Below are positions 1-7,940 of a stretch of 64,000 nt of DNA, one piece after another. Below the pieces are notes generated by a model, which was given only the letters and a program-made list of their open reading frames with translations, was not told the origin of the DNA and did no database searches. The position numbers were made by a program, and so were the translations under genes. Positions within the stretch are counted from its first letter, which is position 1, and every line of letters starts with the position of its first letter. This stretch comes from Palleronia sp. THAF1 (GTDB lineage: Bacteria > Pseudomonadota > Alphaproteobacteria > Rhodobacterales > Rhodobacteraceae). The stretch is taken from NCBI RefSeq assembly GCF_009363795.1, contig NZ_CP045420.1:229001-293000 (forward strand). The letters are read 5' to 3'.

Positions 1-372
1 TATGCCAAGGATCAGGCCCGCACCCATCGCCGCTAGGAAGTCCCGCACGTAGCTCACGCCGGTCATCTCGGGCGTTATGCGCGCCTCGAACGTCAGGGCG
101 TCGTCGGTGTCCTGAATGTCCAGCGTCCCGGCACCACGGCTTGCCAGCGGGCGGTCGTAGGAATGCCCGACAAGGAAGTGAATATCTTCCTCGGGCCGGT
201 CCACGCGGTAGGCGAACGCACGGGGCGCGATCACCTCTTTACGGGGTCGCCCCCTACGCCCGCCATCCGTCAGGACAGCGGGCTTATTGTAGGGGAATCG
301 ACCAGAGAGACGGGTTGCCCCGTCTCCGCTTCTGCGCAGTTCAAGACTGCCCTGATCGAACCCGTGCAGCAT
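1..372 (-). CDS. HK97-family prohead protease, partial (C-terminus beyond the window)
   Basis: The minus-strand frame starting at ATG 372 reads 124 codons without a stop and runs off the window edge. It shows the layout of phage prohead proteases (peptidase S78/U35): an early RLSGRFPYNKPAV segment, then KEVIAPRAFAYRV, a histidine motif LVGHSYDRPLAS with the likely catalytic His, and GTLDIQDTDDALTFEARI. The family cleaves the capsid delta domain and matures the prohead. The start codon overlaps the capsid stop by one base (TAATG), so the two are translationally linked. Protease following capsid, rather than preceding it, is unusual. The catalytic Ser region should lie near the window edge and was not assigned. 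Confidence 0.85.
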   Translation of the reverse strand, partial: MLHGFDQGSLELRRSGDGATRLSGRFPYNKPAVLTDGGRRGRPRKEVIAPRAFAYRVDRPEEDIHFLVGHSYDRPLASRGAGTLDIQDTDDALTFEARITPEMTGVSYVRDFLAAMGAGLILGI

Positions 373-1631
373 TATTGCAGGCCCGTCAGGATTTCGAGCT
401 GCGTTCCGCGCGCCACCGTTACGTCCATCGTCGCCAGCGCCGTGATGCGAAGGCCACCCGACTGCGCATCGGTGAACGGATCTCGGATAAGGTCCACAGA
501 GCCATATCGTCCGACGAAGATAGGCGGGACGCCCCCGGCATTCGTGGTCATCAGCGCTACGCTTTCCGCTGGTGATCCAGCTGGTGCAGCGAGGCCGTTG
601 GTCGTCAGCACCGTGCGCCCCATCTTCGCCATAAGGCGATCCCATTCGGAGATCGACAGGCCGGTGATCAGTTCGTCCATGCTATCGAAGATTTCGGGAC
701 GCAGCATCAAGTTCACCGCACCCGTCCCGGTCGCCGTGTTCGCCAACATGAAACGCACCGCCGCCGCCCGGAACGCCGCGTAGGACGCCGCCGCATCCAC
801 AGCGGTTTCGGTGATGCCGTAGGTCGAAGCGCCGGGAATGACGCCCAGAGGCTCACCATCCGCACCGCTGCCAAGGAACACCACGCGATCCATCTCGATA
901 CCGATGGCGCTGTTCATGTCGCGCCGCACCGCATCTTCCAGAGCCGCTCCGGATTGCTTTAGGCTCTTGCGGGTCAGCCGCATCTGAACGCCCAGCGTAT
1001 GATCGGGGGCTAGAGCCTTATCGACGGTCTGGAACGCCTGCGGTGCGCCCACGTTGCCGGTTTCGCTCGTCTGCCACGCGACGGTTGCGCCTTGCGTCAC
1101 CACCGGCCATTCGACTTCGCCGCTGTCGATAGTGATCATCTGCGCGCCCATCTGCGCCGCGACAGAGTTCGGGAACAGGCGGTCGATGATGGGACGGGTC
1201 TGGATCGGGTCAGGCGATCCGGCGGCAATGGTTTCGCCAGCGCGCACTTCCAAAGCGGCCCAGGGTACTGGGATGCCAGCACCGCGACCTTCCCCGCGTT
1301 GTTGGCGAAGTTCGTCAACGATTTCGGCAGTCTGTCCATCCATCGGGCGGCCTTCGTCCAAAGAAAGGACAACCTGACGAAGTTCGAACCCGGCCATCAT
1401 GTCCGACCATTCGCGATCCGACCGGGTTTCGAGTTCGGCACCAGCTTCGCGGCGTTCTTCGTCTTCGGCCACCAGCGCCGCGCGGTAGCGGGTTTCGTTC
1501 GACCGATACTCTAGGTCGAGCGCATCCATCTCGCGGATTTCGTCTTCGGAGGGAGCTTCCTTGCCCGCCATCCCCGCCAATTTTTGACGGATTTCCGACT
1601 GACGCCGGGTGATCTTCACAGAGTCCAACAT
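372..1631 (-). CDS. Phage major capsid protein, HK97 family
   Basis: This 419-residue protein has the two-part layout of HK97-type capsid proteins. Residues 1 to about 110 are highly charged and helical (a delta or scaffold domain normally removed by the prohead protease). The rest reads as the HK97 fold, with typical segments such as RPIIDRLFPNSVAAQMGAQ, QMRLTRKSLKQSGAALEDAV, DRVVFLGSGADGEPLGVI and, near the end, VGRYGSVDLIRDPFTDAQSG. It forms the icosahedral head shell. The start lies 3 bases after the HNH stop and the end overlaps the protease start, so it is part of one packaging and head operon. Confidence 0.95.
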   Translation of the reverse strand: MLDSVKITRRQSEIRQKLAGMAGKEAPSEDEIREMDALDLEYRSNETRYRAALVAEDEERREAGAELETRSDREWSDMMAGFELRQVVLSLDEGRPMDGQTAEIVDELRQQRGEGRGAGIPVPWAALEVRAGETIAAGSPDPIQTRPIIDRLFPNSVAAQMGAQMITIDSGEVEWPVVTQGATVAWQTSETGNVGAPQAFQTVDKALAPDHTLGVQMRLTRKSLKQSGAALEDAVRRDMNSAIGIEMDRVVFLGSGADGEPLGVIPGASTYGITETAVDAAASYAAFRAAAVRFMLANTATGTGAVNLMLRPEIFDSMDELITGLSISEWDRLMAKMGRTVLTTNGLAAPAGSPAESVALMTTNAGGVPPIFVGRYGSVDLIRDPFTDAQSGGLRITALATMDVTVARGTQLEILTGLQ

Positions 1632-1634
1632 GGT

Positions 1635-1964
1635 CTACACCTCGTGTTTGTTGGGATTGCGCTGCATGTCGCGCAGCAGGGATTTCCACGCCTCGCGGGC
1701 GGGGTCGGGTCGGCCTAGACCGATCTCGATACGGGTCTTGCGGGCGTGACACCGACCGCAGAGCGTTTGCAGATTGGAAAGCGTCCAAGCCAAATCAGGC
1801 CGCGTTCGCACCGGCTCGATATGATCGACCTCTAGGCGGCGATGGGTGCCGCACTGGACGCACTGCCATTCATCGCGGTCGAGCGCATGGATGCGCAGCG
1901 CCTTCCAACGCCGGGTGCGGGTGATCTTTGCGGAATGCCGCTGATATTCCTTGATCAGCCCCAT
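1635..1964 (-). CDS. HNH endonuclease (phage packaging-associated)
   Basis: The protein has 109 residues with a full HNH core: a CVQC pair at residues 35-38, LEVDHIEPV with the catalytic His near 48, then NLQTLCGRCHARKT supplying the second zinc Cys pair (69, 72) and the last His. Small HNH proteins next to terminase genes assist DNA cleavage during packaging in many HK97-like phages; that role is inferred here from position. The gene overlaps the terL 3' end by 10 bases and is followed 3 bases later by the capsid gene, so it is an intact member of the operon rather than an inserted homing endonuclease. Confidence 0.93.
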   Translation of the reverse strand: MGLIKEYQRHSAKITRTRRWKALRIHALDRDEWQCVQCGTHRRLEVDHIEPVRTRPDLAWTLSNLQTLCGRCHARKTRIEIGLGRPDPAREAWKSLLRDMQRNPNKHEV

Positions 1965-3487
1965 GCGAACCGGCCCCCCGATGCTTTGGGCGCGCTGGTC
2001 ATGCGGATGCCTTGCGCCACCGCGATCACGGTTGCCGCCGCCGCGTCGATCCGCCCGGTCGAGCGAGATTTCGTCAGCTTGTGATTGCCCGCCGGGTCAA
2101 CCTGCGTGATGGCGTCCGTGAAGGCAGACCGCAGCAAAAGCGACGGCAAGGTGCGGATCTTTTGTTCAAACAGCGCCCGCCGGAACCTTTCAACGTCTTC
2201 GGAGCCGTCCTTCCAGCCCATCCCGCGCCATACGCACGGCACGCGGTCCAACCCTGCGCCGCGCAAGGCTTCGATAAACTCGGCATGGCGGAAGCGGTCG
2301 CCCACGACAGCCGCCGGGGCCTGCCCGTCCAACAGGTTCACAACGTCAGCTAGGAAGCGATCAACGGGAACGGTCGTCTCGCCCATCGTGACCAGCTCGC
2401 GACGGTCGGCCATCTCGACATACCGGCTAGACACGCCGTCAGCCGCGCCACGGTCTGCCAAGTTTGGTTTCGTCGGGAACGCCCCCACGCATTCAAGCCG
2501 CCCCGTCTCGGGCCAGAACAGTGCCGCCGCTGACATGGAACGCGAACCGCCCAGATCGACGCCCAGCACGACAGGGCCAGCGCGATCCGGCAATTCATTG
2601 GGTGAGACTTCCGCCGCCATCCATTCGTCAATCGTGATCAGCACCGAACGGTTATCGGATGCGACCCTCTCGTTTCTGTTTAGATTCCTAAAACTGGAAA
2701 GCGCAGAACCGCCCCGCGCTATGGCCCGCCGCGCTTGTGCGACCAGCCATTCGGGTGTTGACCCGATACCCTCTTTCGCGCCGGGGTTGGCGATCAGCAG
2801 GCTTTCTAAATCGTCAGGCGGCAAGCCCGGATCGGGCCGGTGTTCCTGCACAAACGTGCCGGGGGGCGGTTCATCCAACCAGCGGCTAAAGGTGTTCGCG
2901 TCGTCGGGCGCACTGGTCGAGATGATCAGCGCCCGCCCGTCACGCTTGCCCAGACCGGACAGGATGGCGTTCTCTAGGTTGTCGCCCTTTTCCCGTTCCC
3001 ACGCGGCCCGTTCGTCCAAGATCGCCAGCGTCGGCGCACCGCCAAGGATCGACTTACCATCGGCTGCGATGACACGCGCCAAGCCGCCGCCGTTCTCTGC
3101 CGTCTCGACTTCCAGCTTAGAGCCGCGCCGGATCGTGAATTGCGCTTGCTGTTCCTCGGGCAGTCCTTCGATGAAACCCAACAGGAAGCCAAACGCGATC
3201 TTGGCTTGGTCCCGGTTCCGCGCCGCGAAGATGATCTCGCGCTTGGGCTGCGGTGCGATCTCGCCGACCAGATGGCCTAGAGCGATGCCAGCCGATAGCG
3301 CGGTCTTGGCGTTGCCCCGTCCGATGGACAGACAGCCCGCCGCAACGCCCTTGGCAAACGCGCCCCGTACGAAGTCCTTTTGATACCGGGCCAGTTTCAG
3401 AGGCTTCCCAGCCGTCCGACCCTCTGGCACAACCAGCGTCGGCAGGAACCGCAGAGCCGCCAGCGCCTCTTTCGATGCGCGCGCCAT
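1955..3487 (-). CDS. terL: Phage terminase large subunit (TerL)
   Basis: This 510-residue packaging motor has an N-terminal ATPase and a C-terminal nuclease. The viral Walker A variant SIGRGNAKT is at residues 54-62 and Walker B LAILDE at about 154-159. An RNase-H-like nuclease domain begins with VVLGVDLGGS (Asp 311) and continues to the late acidic motif STGRIDAAAA near 480. This matches the Terminase_1 (HK97-like) family in length and motif order. It drives genome packaging into proheads and cuts the DNA. No small terminase is obvious upstream, where it would be expected. The reading frame is intact, so the packaging module is not obviously decayed. Confidence 0.95.
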   Translation of the reverse strand: MARASKEALAALRFLPTLVVPEGRTAGKPLKLARYQKDFVRGAFAKGVAAGCLSIGRGNAKTALSAGIALGHLVGEIAPQPKREIIFAARNRDQAKIAFGFLLGFIEGLPEEQQAQFTIRRGSKLEVETAENGGGLARVIAADGKSILGGAPTLAILDERAAWEREKGDNLENAILSGLGKRDGRALIISTSAPDDANTFSRWLDEPPPGTFVQEHRPDPGLPPDDLESLLIANPGAKEGIGSTPEWLVAQARRAIARGGSALSSFRNLNRNERVASDNRSVLITIDEWMAAEVSPNELPDRAGPVVLGVDLGGSRSMSAAALFWPETGRLECVGAFPTKPNLADRGAADGVSSRYVEMADRRELVTMGETTVPVDRFLADVVNLLDGQAPAAVVGDRFRHAEFIEALRGAGLDRVPCVWRGMGWKDGSEDVERFRRALFEQKIRTLPSLLLRSAFTDAITQVDPAGNHKLTKSRSTGRIDAAAATVIAVAQGIRMTSAPKASGGRFAWG

Positions 3488-4044
3488 CAGGCCATTCCCC
3501 CGGATTTTTTCGGGAGAGAGAAAGATACACCCCGCCCCGCGCTTGCACCCCCCTCCCAGAAGCCGGGGATTGGCACCATCGAATAGGTCAACTGTGCTGT
3601 CCTTCCTTCGTTCGTCGCACTACCTGCACCCGCTCCTTCCCCCCGATAAACAGGGGAAGGCCCTACGCTTCCTGCTCCGTATCCACGCGATGCCTTTTGT
3701 CGGTGGCCAGCCGCTTCCCCGCAGGCTTCACACCTGCCCGCATCCTGGTGGCCGTCATCGTGACTGCGCCGTTGATCCATTCTGCGTCCCCGGTCTGTCA
3801 CAGCGCCTGTTCGCGCCTTCACCAGCCGGTGGGTTGTAGTAGTCGCGTATCTGGTCGGGCCTAGTAGGAGCCGGTTCCCGACCGGGCCGGGTGAGATCCC
3901 CGGAGCATCTCCGCCTTTGGCACGGGAAGGCGGCAAACCGTGGCGCAGCTCTTTTGTATCCATCGCTTTGCGAGAGGACCGGGTGAAGCCGCGCATAAAC
4001 CTGTGGTCAGGGCGGCATTCACAGCCGCCCCGGTATGCGTGGGA
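3488..4044 (-). other. 557-base gap upstream of terL with no convincing gene
   Basis: A small terminase would be expected here. The longest minus-strand frame (about 169 codons, 3487-3996) reads as low-complexity Gly/Arg/Ser-rich sequence with no recognisable domain and looks spurious. A 31-codon frame at 3663-3758 (starting MTATRMRAGV, basic) is open, but no good ribosome binding site was seen. The stretch may hold a diverged or decayed TerS, a short peptide, or a regulatory RNA. Confidence 0.4.
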
Positions 4045-4266
4045 TCACTCGATCAGAATGATCTCGCCCTCCTGTTCGGTGTCGGTGAACATCTCGCTGA
4101 CAAGGCGGCGCATCATGCTCACTTGCTTGGGTGACGGTCGCCAGTTGCGACGGCGGGACTGACGCCGGACTGAAGCTGCAAAGCCCTTCGCCCAGTCATT
4201 CGTCGCCCGCTGTTCAACGGTCGGCATGTGGTAGATCAGTTCTTCGACTGTGCGGGGGGCCATCAT
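4045..4266 (-). CDS. Small phage-region protein of unknown function (73 aa)
   Basis: The start ATG at 4266 overlaps the stop of the upstream gene (ATGA), a typical translational-coupling arrangement, so this start is preferred to the longer open frame reaching 4383. The 73-residue product begins MMAPRTVEELIYHM, carries a basic centre (SVRRQSRRRNWRPSPKQ) and ends in an acidic tail (FTDTEQEGEIILIE). The basic middle suggests nucleic-acid contact, but no family is recognised. It lies upstream of the terminase on the same strand and probably belongs to the early or packaging-entry part of the phage operon. Confidence 0.6.
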   Translation of the reverse strand: MMAPRTVEELIYHMPTVEQRATNDWAKGFAASVRRQSRRRNWRPSPKQVSMMRRLVSEMFTDTEQEGEIILIE

Positions 4267-4577
4267 GCTGCGGCCCTCCCTTGCACGTGGTCTAGGAAGG
4301 CGGCTTGATCGACGGGGCGCATCGCTTGGAATGCGGCCAGCGTGTAGGCTTTCAGCTCCGCACGGTTCGCCAGACTGGCCCACCAGCGGGCATCGTTCAT
4401 TGGCGAAAGAAACGGGGGCAGGGGCGATCCTGCGCCGCCTAGGACGCTCTCAGCGGTCGCCACGGCATCGTCACCATCCAGCGACTTTAGGGACGCCCAC
4501 GCCATCGCCACGCGGCCCGCACGGTCGAGACCTAAGGCAACGCCCTTGGCCCATTCGGCAGTTGCCTCAGCGACCAT
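4263..4577 (-). CDS. Phage-region protein of unknown function (104 aa)
   Basis: The frame stays open further upstream into the serC gene, but that part reads as shadow sequence and would run through the operator-like palindrome. ATG 4577 is the only in-frame ATG between the palindrome and the conserved-looking part, so it is chosen. The product begins MVAEATAEWAKGVALGL, is rich in Ala and Trp and looks helical, with ARWWASLANRAELKAYTLAAF in the second half. No catalytic motif is seen. It is coupled by ATGA overlap to the next small gene. It could be the first gene of the visible phage operon, or a fragment of a longer protein cut at the integration boundary. Confidence 0.5.
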   Translation of the reverse strand: MVAEATAEWAKGVALGLDRAGRVAMAWASLKSLDGDDAVATAESVLGGAGSPLPPFLSPMNDARWWASLANRAELKAYTLAAFQAMRPVDQAAFLDHVQGRAAA

Positions 4578-4793
4578 TCTCGGGCTATCATGTGCGGGAA
4601 GCTGGGTGGCTTCATATGCAGTATTAGCGCCGTTGCGGGGTCCAGCCGCAGCGGCGTTTTTGCTTGCGCGAATCGTTAGGTTCGGGCAGGACTCAATCAG
4701 AGGATGTGCAGACCCCCTCCCAATCGCCCCGGTTGAGCCCCCCAGCTCGCCGGGGTTTCCACTTTCAGAACCGTGAACAGGACCAGAACCGGC

Positions 4794-4825
4794 TGTGCCA
4801 GTTTTGTGCCAATCCGCTGGCACAA
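4794..4825. promoter_or_regulatory. Operator-like palindrome with an extra half-site
   Basis: A perfect 8-base inverted repeat, TTGTGCCA at 4804-4811 and TGGCACAA at 4818-4825, is separated by 6 bases. A third half-site TGTGCCA lies directly upstream at 4794-4800, in direct repeat. This geometry is typical of phage-type or dimeric helix-turn-helix repressor binding. It lies between the minus-strand phage genes and the plus-strand serC promoter, so it could control the phage operon, or serC, or both. Confidence 0.55.
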
Positions 4826-4882
4826 TTCCCGATCCGTTCTGCATTGAGCTGCACGAACCTACAGGGTCGGATGCGATAACAC

Positions 4883-4962
4883 TTGCTATTTTCTTGGGGT
4901 TCTCTAGATGCCCGCAGTGGGACACCCTTCCCCAACGAAGGGCATTTATCTGGAAGGATACC
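4883..4962 (+). promoter_or_regulatory. serC promoter candidate and leader hairpin
   Basis: A plausible promoter has TTGCTA at 4883-4888 and TAGATG at 4905-4910 with a 16-base spacer. It is followed by a perfect 6-base-pair hairpin, CCCTTC at 4925-4930 and GAAGGG at 4937-4942, and a ribosome binding site GGAAGG at 4952-4957. A structured leader motif upstream of serC has been described in Rhodobacterales by comparative genomics; whether this hairpin belongs to it was not checked. Confidence 0.4.
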
Positions 4963-6120
4963 ATGTCTGATACGACCCCCCCGGCCACGCGGCCGGCGAA
5001 TCCGCGTTTTTCGTCCGGCCCCTGCGCCAAGCCCCCCACATTCTCGCTGGAAGCCCTGTCCGACGCGCCGTTGGGCCGGTCGCACCGCGCTGCCGTGGGT
5101 AAATCCAAGCTGAAGCAGGCCATCGATGAGACCGCCGAGATTCTTGGCGTTCCCGAAGGCTACCGCATCGGCATCGTGCCCGCCTCCGACACCGGTGCCT
5201 ATGAGATGGCCATGTGGACCATGCTGGGCGAACGCCCCGCAGAAATGGTCGCATGGGAAAGCTTCGGCGCGGGCTGGGTGACGGATGCCGTCAAGCAGCT
5301 GAAGATCGAACACACCAAGCACGAAGCCGACTACGGTCACCTGCCCGACATGGGCGCGGTGAACTGGGACAACGACGTCTGCTTCACCTGGAACGGGACG
5401 ACATCCGGGGTGCGGATGCCCAATGGGGATGCGATCCCGGCGGACCGCAAGGGCCTGACCTTATGCGATGCCACCAGCGCCGCCTTCGCGCAGGATCTGC
5501 CGTGGGACAAGCTGGATGTGACCACTTTCAGCTGGCAGAAGGTCATGGGCGGAGAGGCCGCGCATGGCGTCATCATCCTGTCGCCTCGCGCCGTTGAGCG
5601 TCTGGAGTCCTACACCCCCGCTTGGCCGCTGCCGAAGATCTTCCGCCTCACCAAAGGCGGAAAGCTGATCGAGGGCATTTTCAAGGGCGAGACGATCAAC
5701 ACGCCCTCGATGCTCTGCGTCGAAGACTATCTTCAGGCGCTGGCTTGGGGTCGATCCATCGGCGGGCTGCGTGGTCTGATGGACCGCGCCGACCAGAACG
5801 CCGGTGTGGTTTTCGACTTCGTCGCGGCGAAAGACTGGATTGCCAATCTGGCCGAGGATGACGCGACGCGGTCGAACACCTCTGTCTGCCTGAAGTTCAC
5901 CGATCCGGCCGTTGCCGGGGATGCGGACTTCGCCAAGGCCGTGACCAAGCGGCTGGACGCCGAGGGCGTGGCGTTGGACGTGGGCAGCTACCGCGATGCG
6001 CCCGCCGGTCTGCGGATTTGGTGTGGTGCGACGGTGGAGAAGGCCGATCTGGAGGCGCTGATGCCATGGATCGACTGGGCCTACCACGCGACCCTTGCCG
6101 ACCGGCAAGCCGCCGCCTGA
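4963..6120 (+). CDS. serC: Phosphoserine aminotransferase
   Basis: SerC is a PLP enzyme that makes 3-phosphoserine from 3-phosphohydroxypyruvate and glutamate in serine synthesis (and acts in pyridoxine synthesis in many bacteria). The 385-residue protein begins [20 protein letters not shown], has the [10 protein letters not shown] family start, and carries the PLP lysine in [16 protein letters not shown]. The alphaproteobacterial long form matches in length. ATG 4963 is preceded by GGAAGG at good spacing; a longer upstream frame is ignored. serA follows 177 bases downstream, so the two pathway enzymes are adjacent and probably co-regulated. A phage-like element ends just upstream of its promoter. 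Confidence 0.97.
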   Translation: MSDTTPPATRPANPRFSSGPCAKPPTFSLEALSDAPLGRSHRAAVGKSKLKQAIDETAEILGVPEGYRIGIVPASDTGAYEMAMWTMLGERPAEMVAWESFGAGWVTDAVKQLKIEHTKHEADYGHLPDMGAVNWDNDVCFTWNGTTSGVRMPNGDAIPADRKGLTLCDATSAAFAQDLPWDKLDVTTFSWQKVMGGEAAHGVIILSPRAVERLESYTPAWPLPKIFRLTKGGKLIEGIFKGETINTPSMLCVEDYLQALAWGRSIGGLRGLMDRADQNAGVVFDFVAAKDWIANLAEDDATRSNTSVCLKFTDPAVAGDADFAKAVTKRLDAEGVALDVGSYRDAPAGLRIWCGATVEKADLEALMPWIDWAYHATLADRQAAA

Positions 6121-6179
6121 TCCGCGTCCCGCATCCGTCCTGCATGTGTGCGCCGTGCGTCGGGCACATGTGCAGCAAA

Positions 6180-6218
6180 GGTCGGGCCAACGTCCCCATC
6201 GGGTCGGGCCAATGTCCC
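6180..6218 (+). repeat. Two tandem 17-base near-identical units in the serC-serA gap
   Basis: GGTCGGGCCAACGTCCC at 6180-6196 is followed by GGTCGGGCCAATGTCCC at 6202-6218. The copies differ at one base and are set 22 bases apart, two helical turns. This could be a pair of regulator sites or a simple duplication. Confidence 0.5.
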
Positions 6219-6243
6219 GACGCCGTCCCTACACCGTACAGCA

Positions 6244-6264
6244 GACCGCCCCGACAGGGCGGTC
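6244..6264 (+). promoter_or_regulatory. Strong hairpin in the serA leader
   Basis: GACCGCCC at 6244-6251 and GGGCGGTC at 6257-6264 form an 8-base-pair stem with a 5-base loop, 33 bases upstream of the serA start. No T-run follows, so it is not a simple terminator. It may modulate serC-serA readthrough or mRNA stability. Confidence 0.45.
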
Positions 6265-6297
6265 GCTTCACCTCACTTTATCCATAGGAGCGCCACC

Positions 6298-7890
6298 ATG
6301 GCCCCCAAAGTTCTTATCTCCGACAAGCTGTCGGACGCCGCCGTCCAAATATTTCGCGACCGTGGCATCGACGTTGATTTCGAGCCCGGTCTTGGCAAGG
6401 ACAAAGAGCGTCTGCTGGAAGTCATCGGCCAGTATGACGGTCTTGCCATTCGCTCTGCCACGAAGGTCACCGAAAAGGTGCTGGCCGCAGCCGACAATCT
6501 GAAGGTCATCGGTCGCGCCGGTATCGGCGTCGATAACGTCGATATCCCCGTTGCGTCTCAGAAAGGCGTGATCGTGATGAACACGCCGTTCGGTAATTCG
6601 ATCACCACTGCCGAGCACGCCATCGCGATGATGTTCGCCGTTGCTCGCCAAATCCCCGAAGCCAGCGCGTCCACGCACGCAGGCAAGTGGGAGAAATCGA
6701 AGTTCATGGGCGTCGAGCTGACCAACAAGACGCTGGGCGTGATCGGCGCGGGCAACATCGGCTCTATCGCGATTTCCCGCGCGCTGGGCCTGCGCATGAA
6801 GGTCATCGCCTACGATCCTTTCCTGTCGGAAGAACGTGCGGCAGAGATCGGTTGCCGCAAGGTTGAGTTGGATGAGCTGCTGGTGCAGTCCGATTTCATC
6901 ACCCTGCACGTGCCGCTGACCGACAAGACGAAGAACATCCTGTCGAAAGAGGCCATTGCCAAACTGAAGCCCGGCGTTCGCATCGTGAACTGTGCGCGCG
7001 GTGGTTTGGTAGACGAAGAGGCGCTGGCCGAGGCGCTGAAAGAGGGCCGCGTCGCCGGTGCCGCCTTCGACGTGTTCGCCGAAGAGCCCGCAACGAACTC
7101 GCCGCTGTTCGGGTTGGACAACGTGGTCGTGACGCCGCACCTTGGCGCCGCGACGACCGAAGCGCAGGAAAACGTGGCGCTTCAGGTGGCCGAGCAGATG
7201 TCGGAGTATCTGCTGACGGGTGCCATTTCCAACGCGCTGAACACGCCGTCGGTGACGGCAGAGGAAGCCAAGGTCATGGGCCCGTGGCTGAAACTGTCCG
7301 AGCATCTGGGCAGTTTCATCGGCCAGCTGACCGAAGAGCCGATCGAGGCAGTGAACGTGCTGTATGACGGTGAAGTCGCCGAAATGAACCTGAACGCCCT
7401 GACGGCGGCGGTGACGGCAGGGTTGATGCAGGCGCGCAACCCGGACGTGAACATGGTCTCTGCCCCGATCATGGCCAAGGAAAGCGGAATCGAGATCAGC
7501 CGGACAACGCAAGAGCAAACCGGCGTTTTCGAGGCTTACATCAAGGTCACGATGAAGACGAAGCAGCGTCAGCGGTCTATCGCGGGCACGGTGTTCTCGG
7601 ATGGCAAACCGCGCTTCATCCAGATCAAGGGCATCAACATCGACGCCGAGGTCGGTCGCAACATGCTGTACTCCACCAACGAGGACCGCGCGGGTACGAT
7701 CGGTACGCTGGGCCGCATCCTTGGCGAGAACGACGTGAATATCGCGAACTTCACCCTGGGCCGTGCCGAAAAGGGCAAGGACGCCATCGCTCTGCTGTAC
7801 GTGGACGATGCGGTGCCAAGTCCGGTGATCGACGAACTGAAGGCGACCAGCGTGTTCAACACGGTTCGCAACCTGACGTTCAACGTCTGA
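6298..7890 (+). CDS. serA: D-3-phosphoglycerate dehydrogenase
   Basis: SerA oxidises 3-phosphoglycerate with NAD, the first step of serine synthesis. The 530-residue length marks the long form, with a catalytic and NAD-binding core, an intervening domain and a C-terminal ACT domain. Visible motifs are the Rossmann loop GVIGAGNIGSIAISRA, NCARGGLVDEEAL, the catalytic His in VVTPHLGAATTEAQ, and an ACT-like end (LYSTNEDRAGTIGTLGRIL). ATG 6298 follows AGGAG. The ACT domain suggests serine feedback. It lies directly after serC, and a terminator hairpin follows the stop. Confidence 0.97.
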   Translation: MAPKVLISDKLSDAAVQIFRDRGIDVDFEPGLGKDKERLLEVIGQYDGLAIRSATKVTEKVLAAADNLKVIGRAGIGVDNVDIPVASQKGVIVMNTPFGNSITTAEHAIAMMFAVARQIPEASASTHAGKWEKSKFMGVELTNKTLGVIGAGNIGSIAISRALGLRMKVIAYDPFLSEERAAEIGCRKVELDELLVQSDFITLHVPLTDKTKNILSKEAIAKLKPGVRIVNCARGGLVDEEALAEALKEGRVAGAAFDVFAEEPATNSPLFGLDNVVVTPHLGAATTEAQENVALQVAEQMSEYLLTGAISNALNTPSVTAEEAKVMGPWLKLSEHLGSFIGQLTEEPIEAVNVLYDGEVAEMNLNALTAAVTAGLMQARNPDVNMVSAPIMAKESGIEISRTTQEQTGVFEAYIKVTMKTKQRQRSIAGTVFSDGKPRFIQIKGINIDAEVGRNMLYSTNEDRAGTIGTLGRILGENDVNIANFTLGRAEKGKDAIALLYVDDAVPSPVIDELKATSVFNTVRNLTFNV

Positions 7891-7908
7891 TCTGGAATCA
7901 GATGTGTC

Positions 7909-7940
7909 GGGGCGCTGCGGGACACCGTGGCGCCCCTTTT
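7909..7940 (+). terminator. Rho-independent terminator after serA
   Basis: GGGGCGC at 7909-7915 pairs with GCGCCCC at 7930-7936, followed by TTTT. It starts 18 bases after the serA stop and ends next to the stop of the convergent kinase-like gene. Confidence 0.75.

Larger units (their letters stand above)
1..4900 (-). mobile_element. Right end of a prophage or phage satellite (HK97-type capsid and packaging module)
   Basis: A run of minus-strand phage genes fills this stretch: two small unknown genes, large terminase, HNH endonuclease, HK97-fold capsid and the start of a prohead protease. The other end, with any integrase, lies outside the window. The right boundary is not exactly visible; it must fall between the operator-like palindrome near 4825 and the serC leader near 4925. 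About 13 CTAG tetramers were counted by eye in these 4.9 kb against roughly 30 in the other 59 kb, which supports a separate origin. No portal gene lies between terminase and capsid, and capsid precedes protease, which is not the usual HK97 order. Element type (full prophage, remnant or satellite) is inference. Confidence 0.85.

Noticed and set aside
3487-3996. 169-codon minus-strand frame upstream of terL as a small terminase
   Set aside because: Gly/Arg/Ser-rich without helical DNA-binding pattern or conserved TerS features; recorded as an unresolved gap instead.
1-4900. Gene transfer agent cluster of the Rhodobacter type
   Set aside because: An HNH gene between terL and capsid, absence of portal before capsid, and protease after capsid do not fit the conserved GTA order.
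4578-5123. N-terminal extension of the 104-residue phage gene into serC
   Set aside because: It would run through the operator palindrome, the serC leader and serC itself; the added residues look like shadow sequence.
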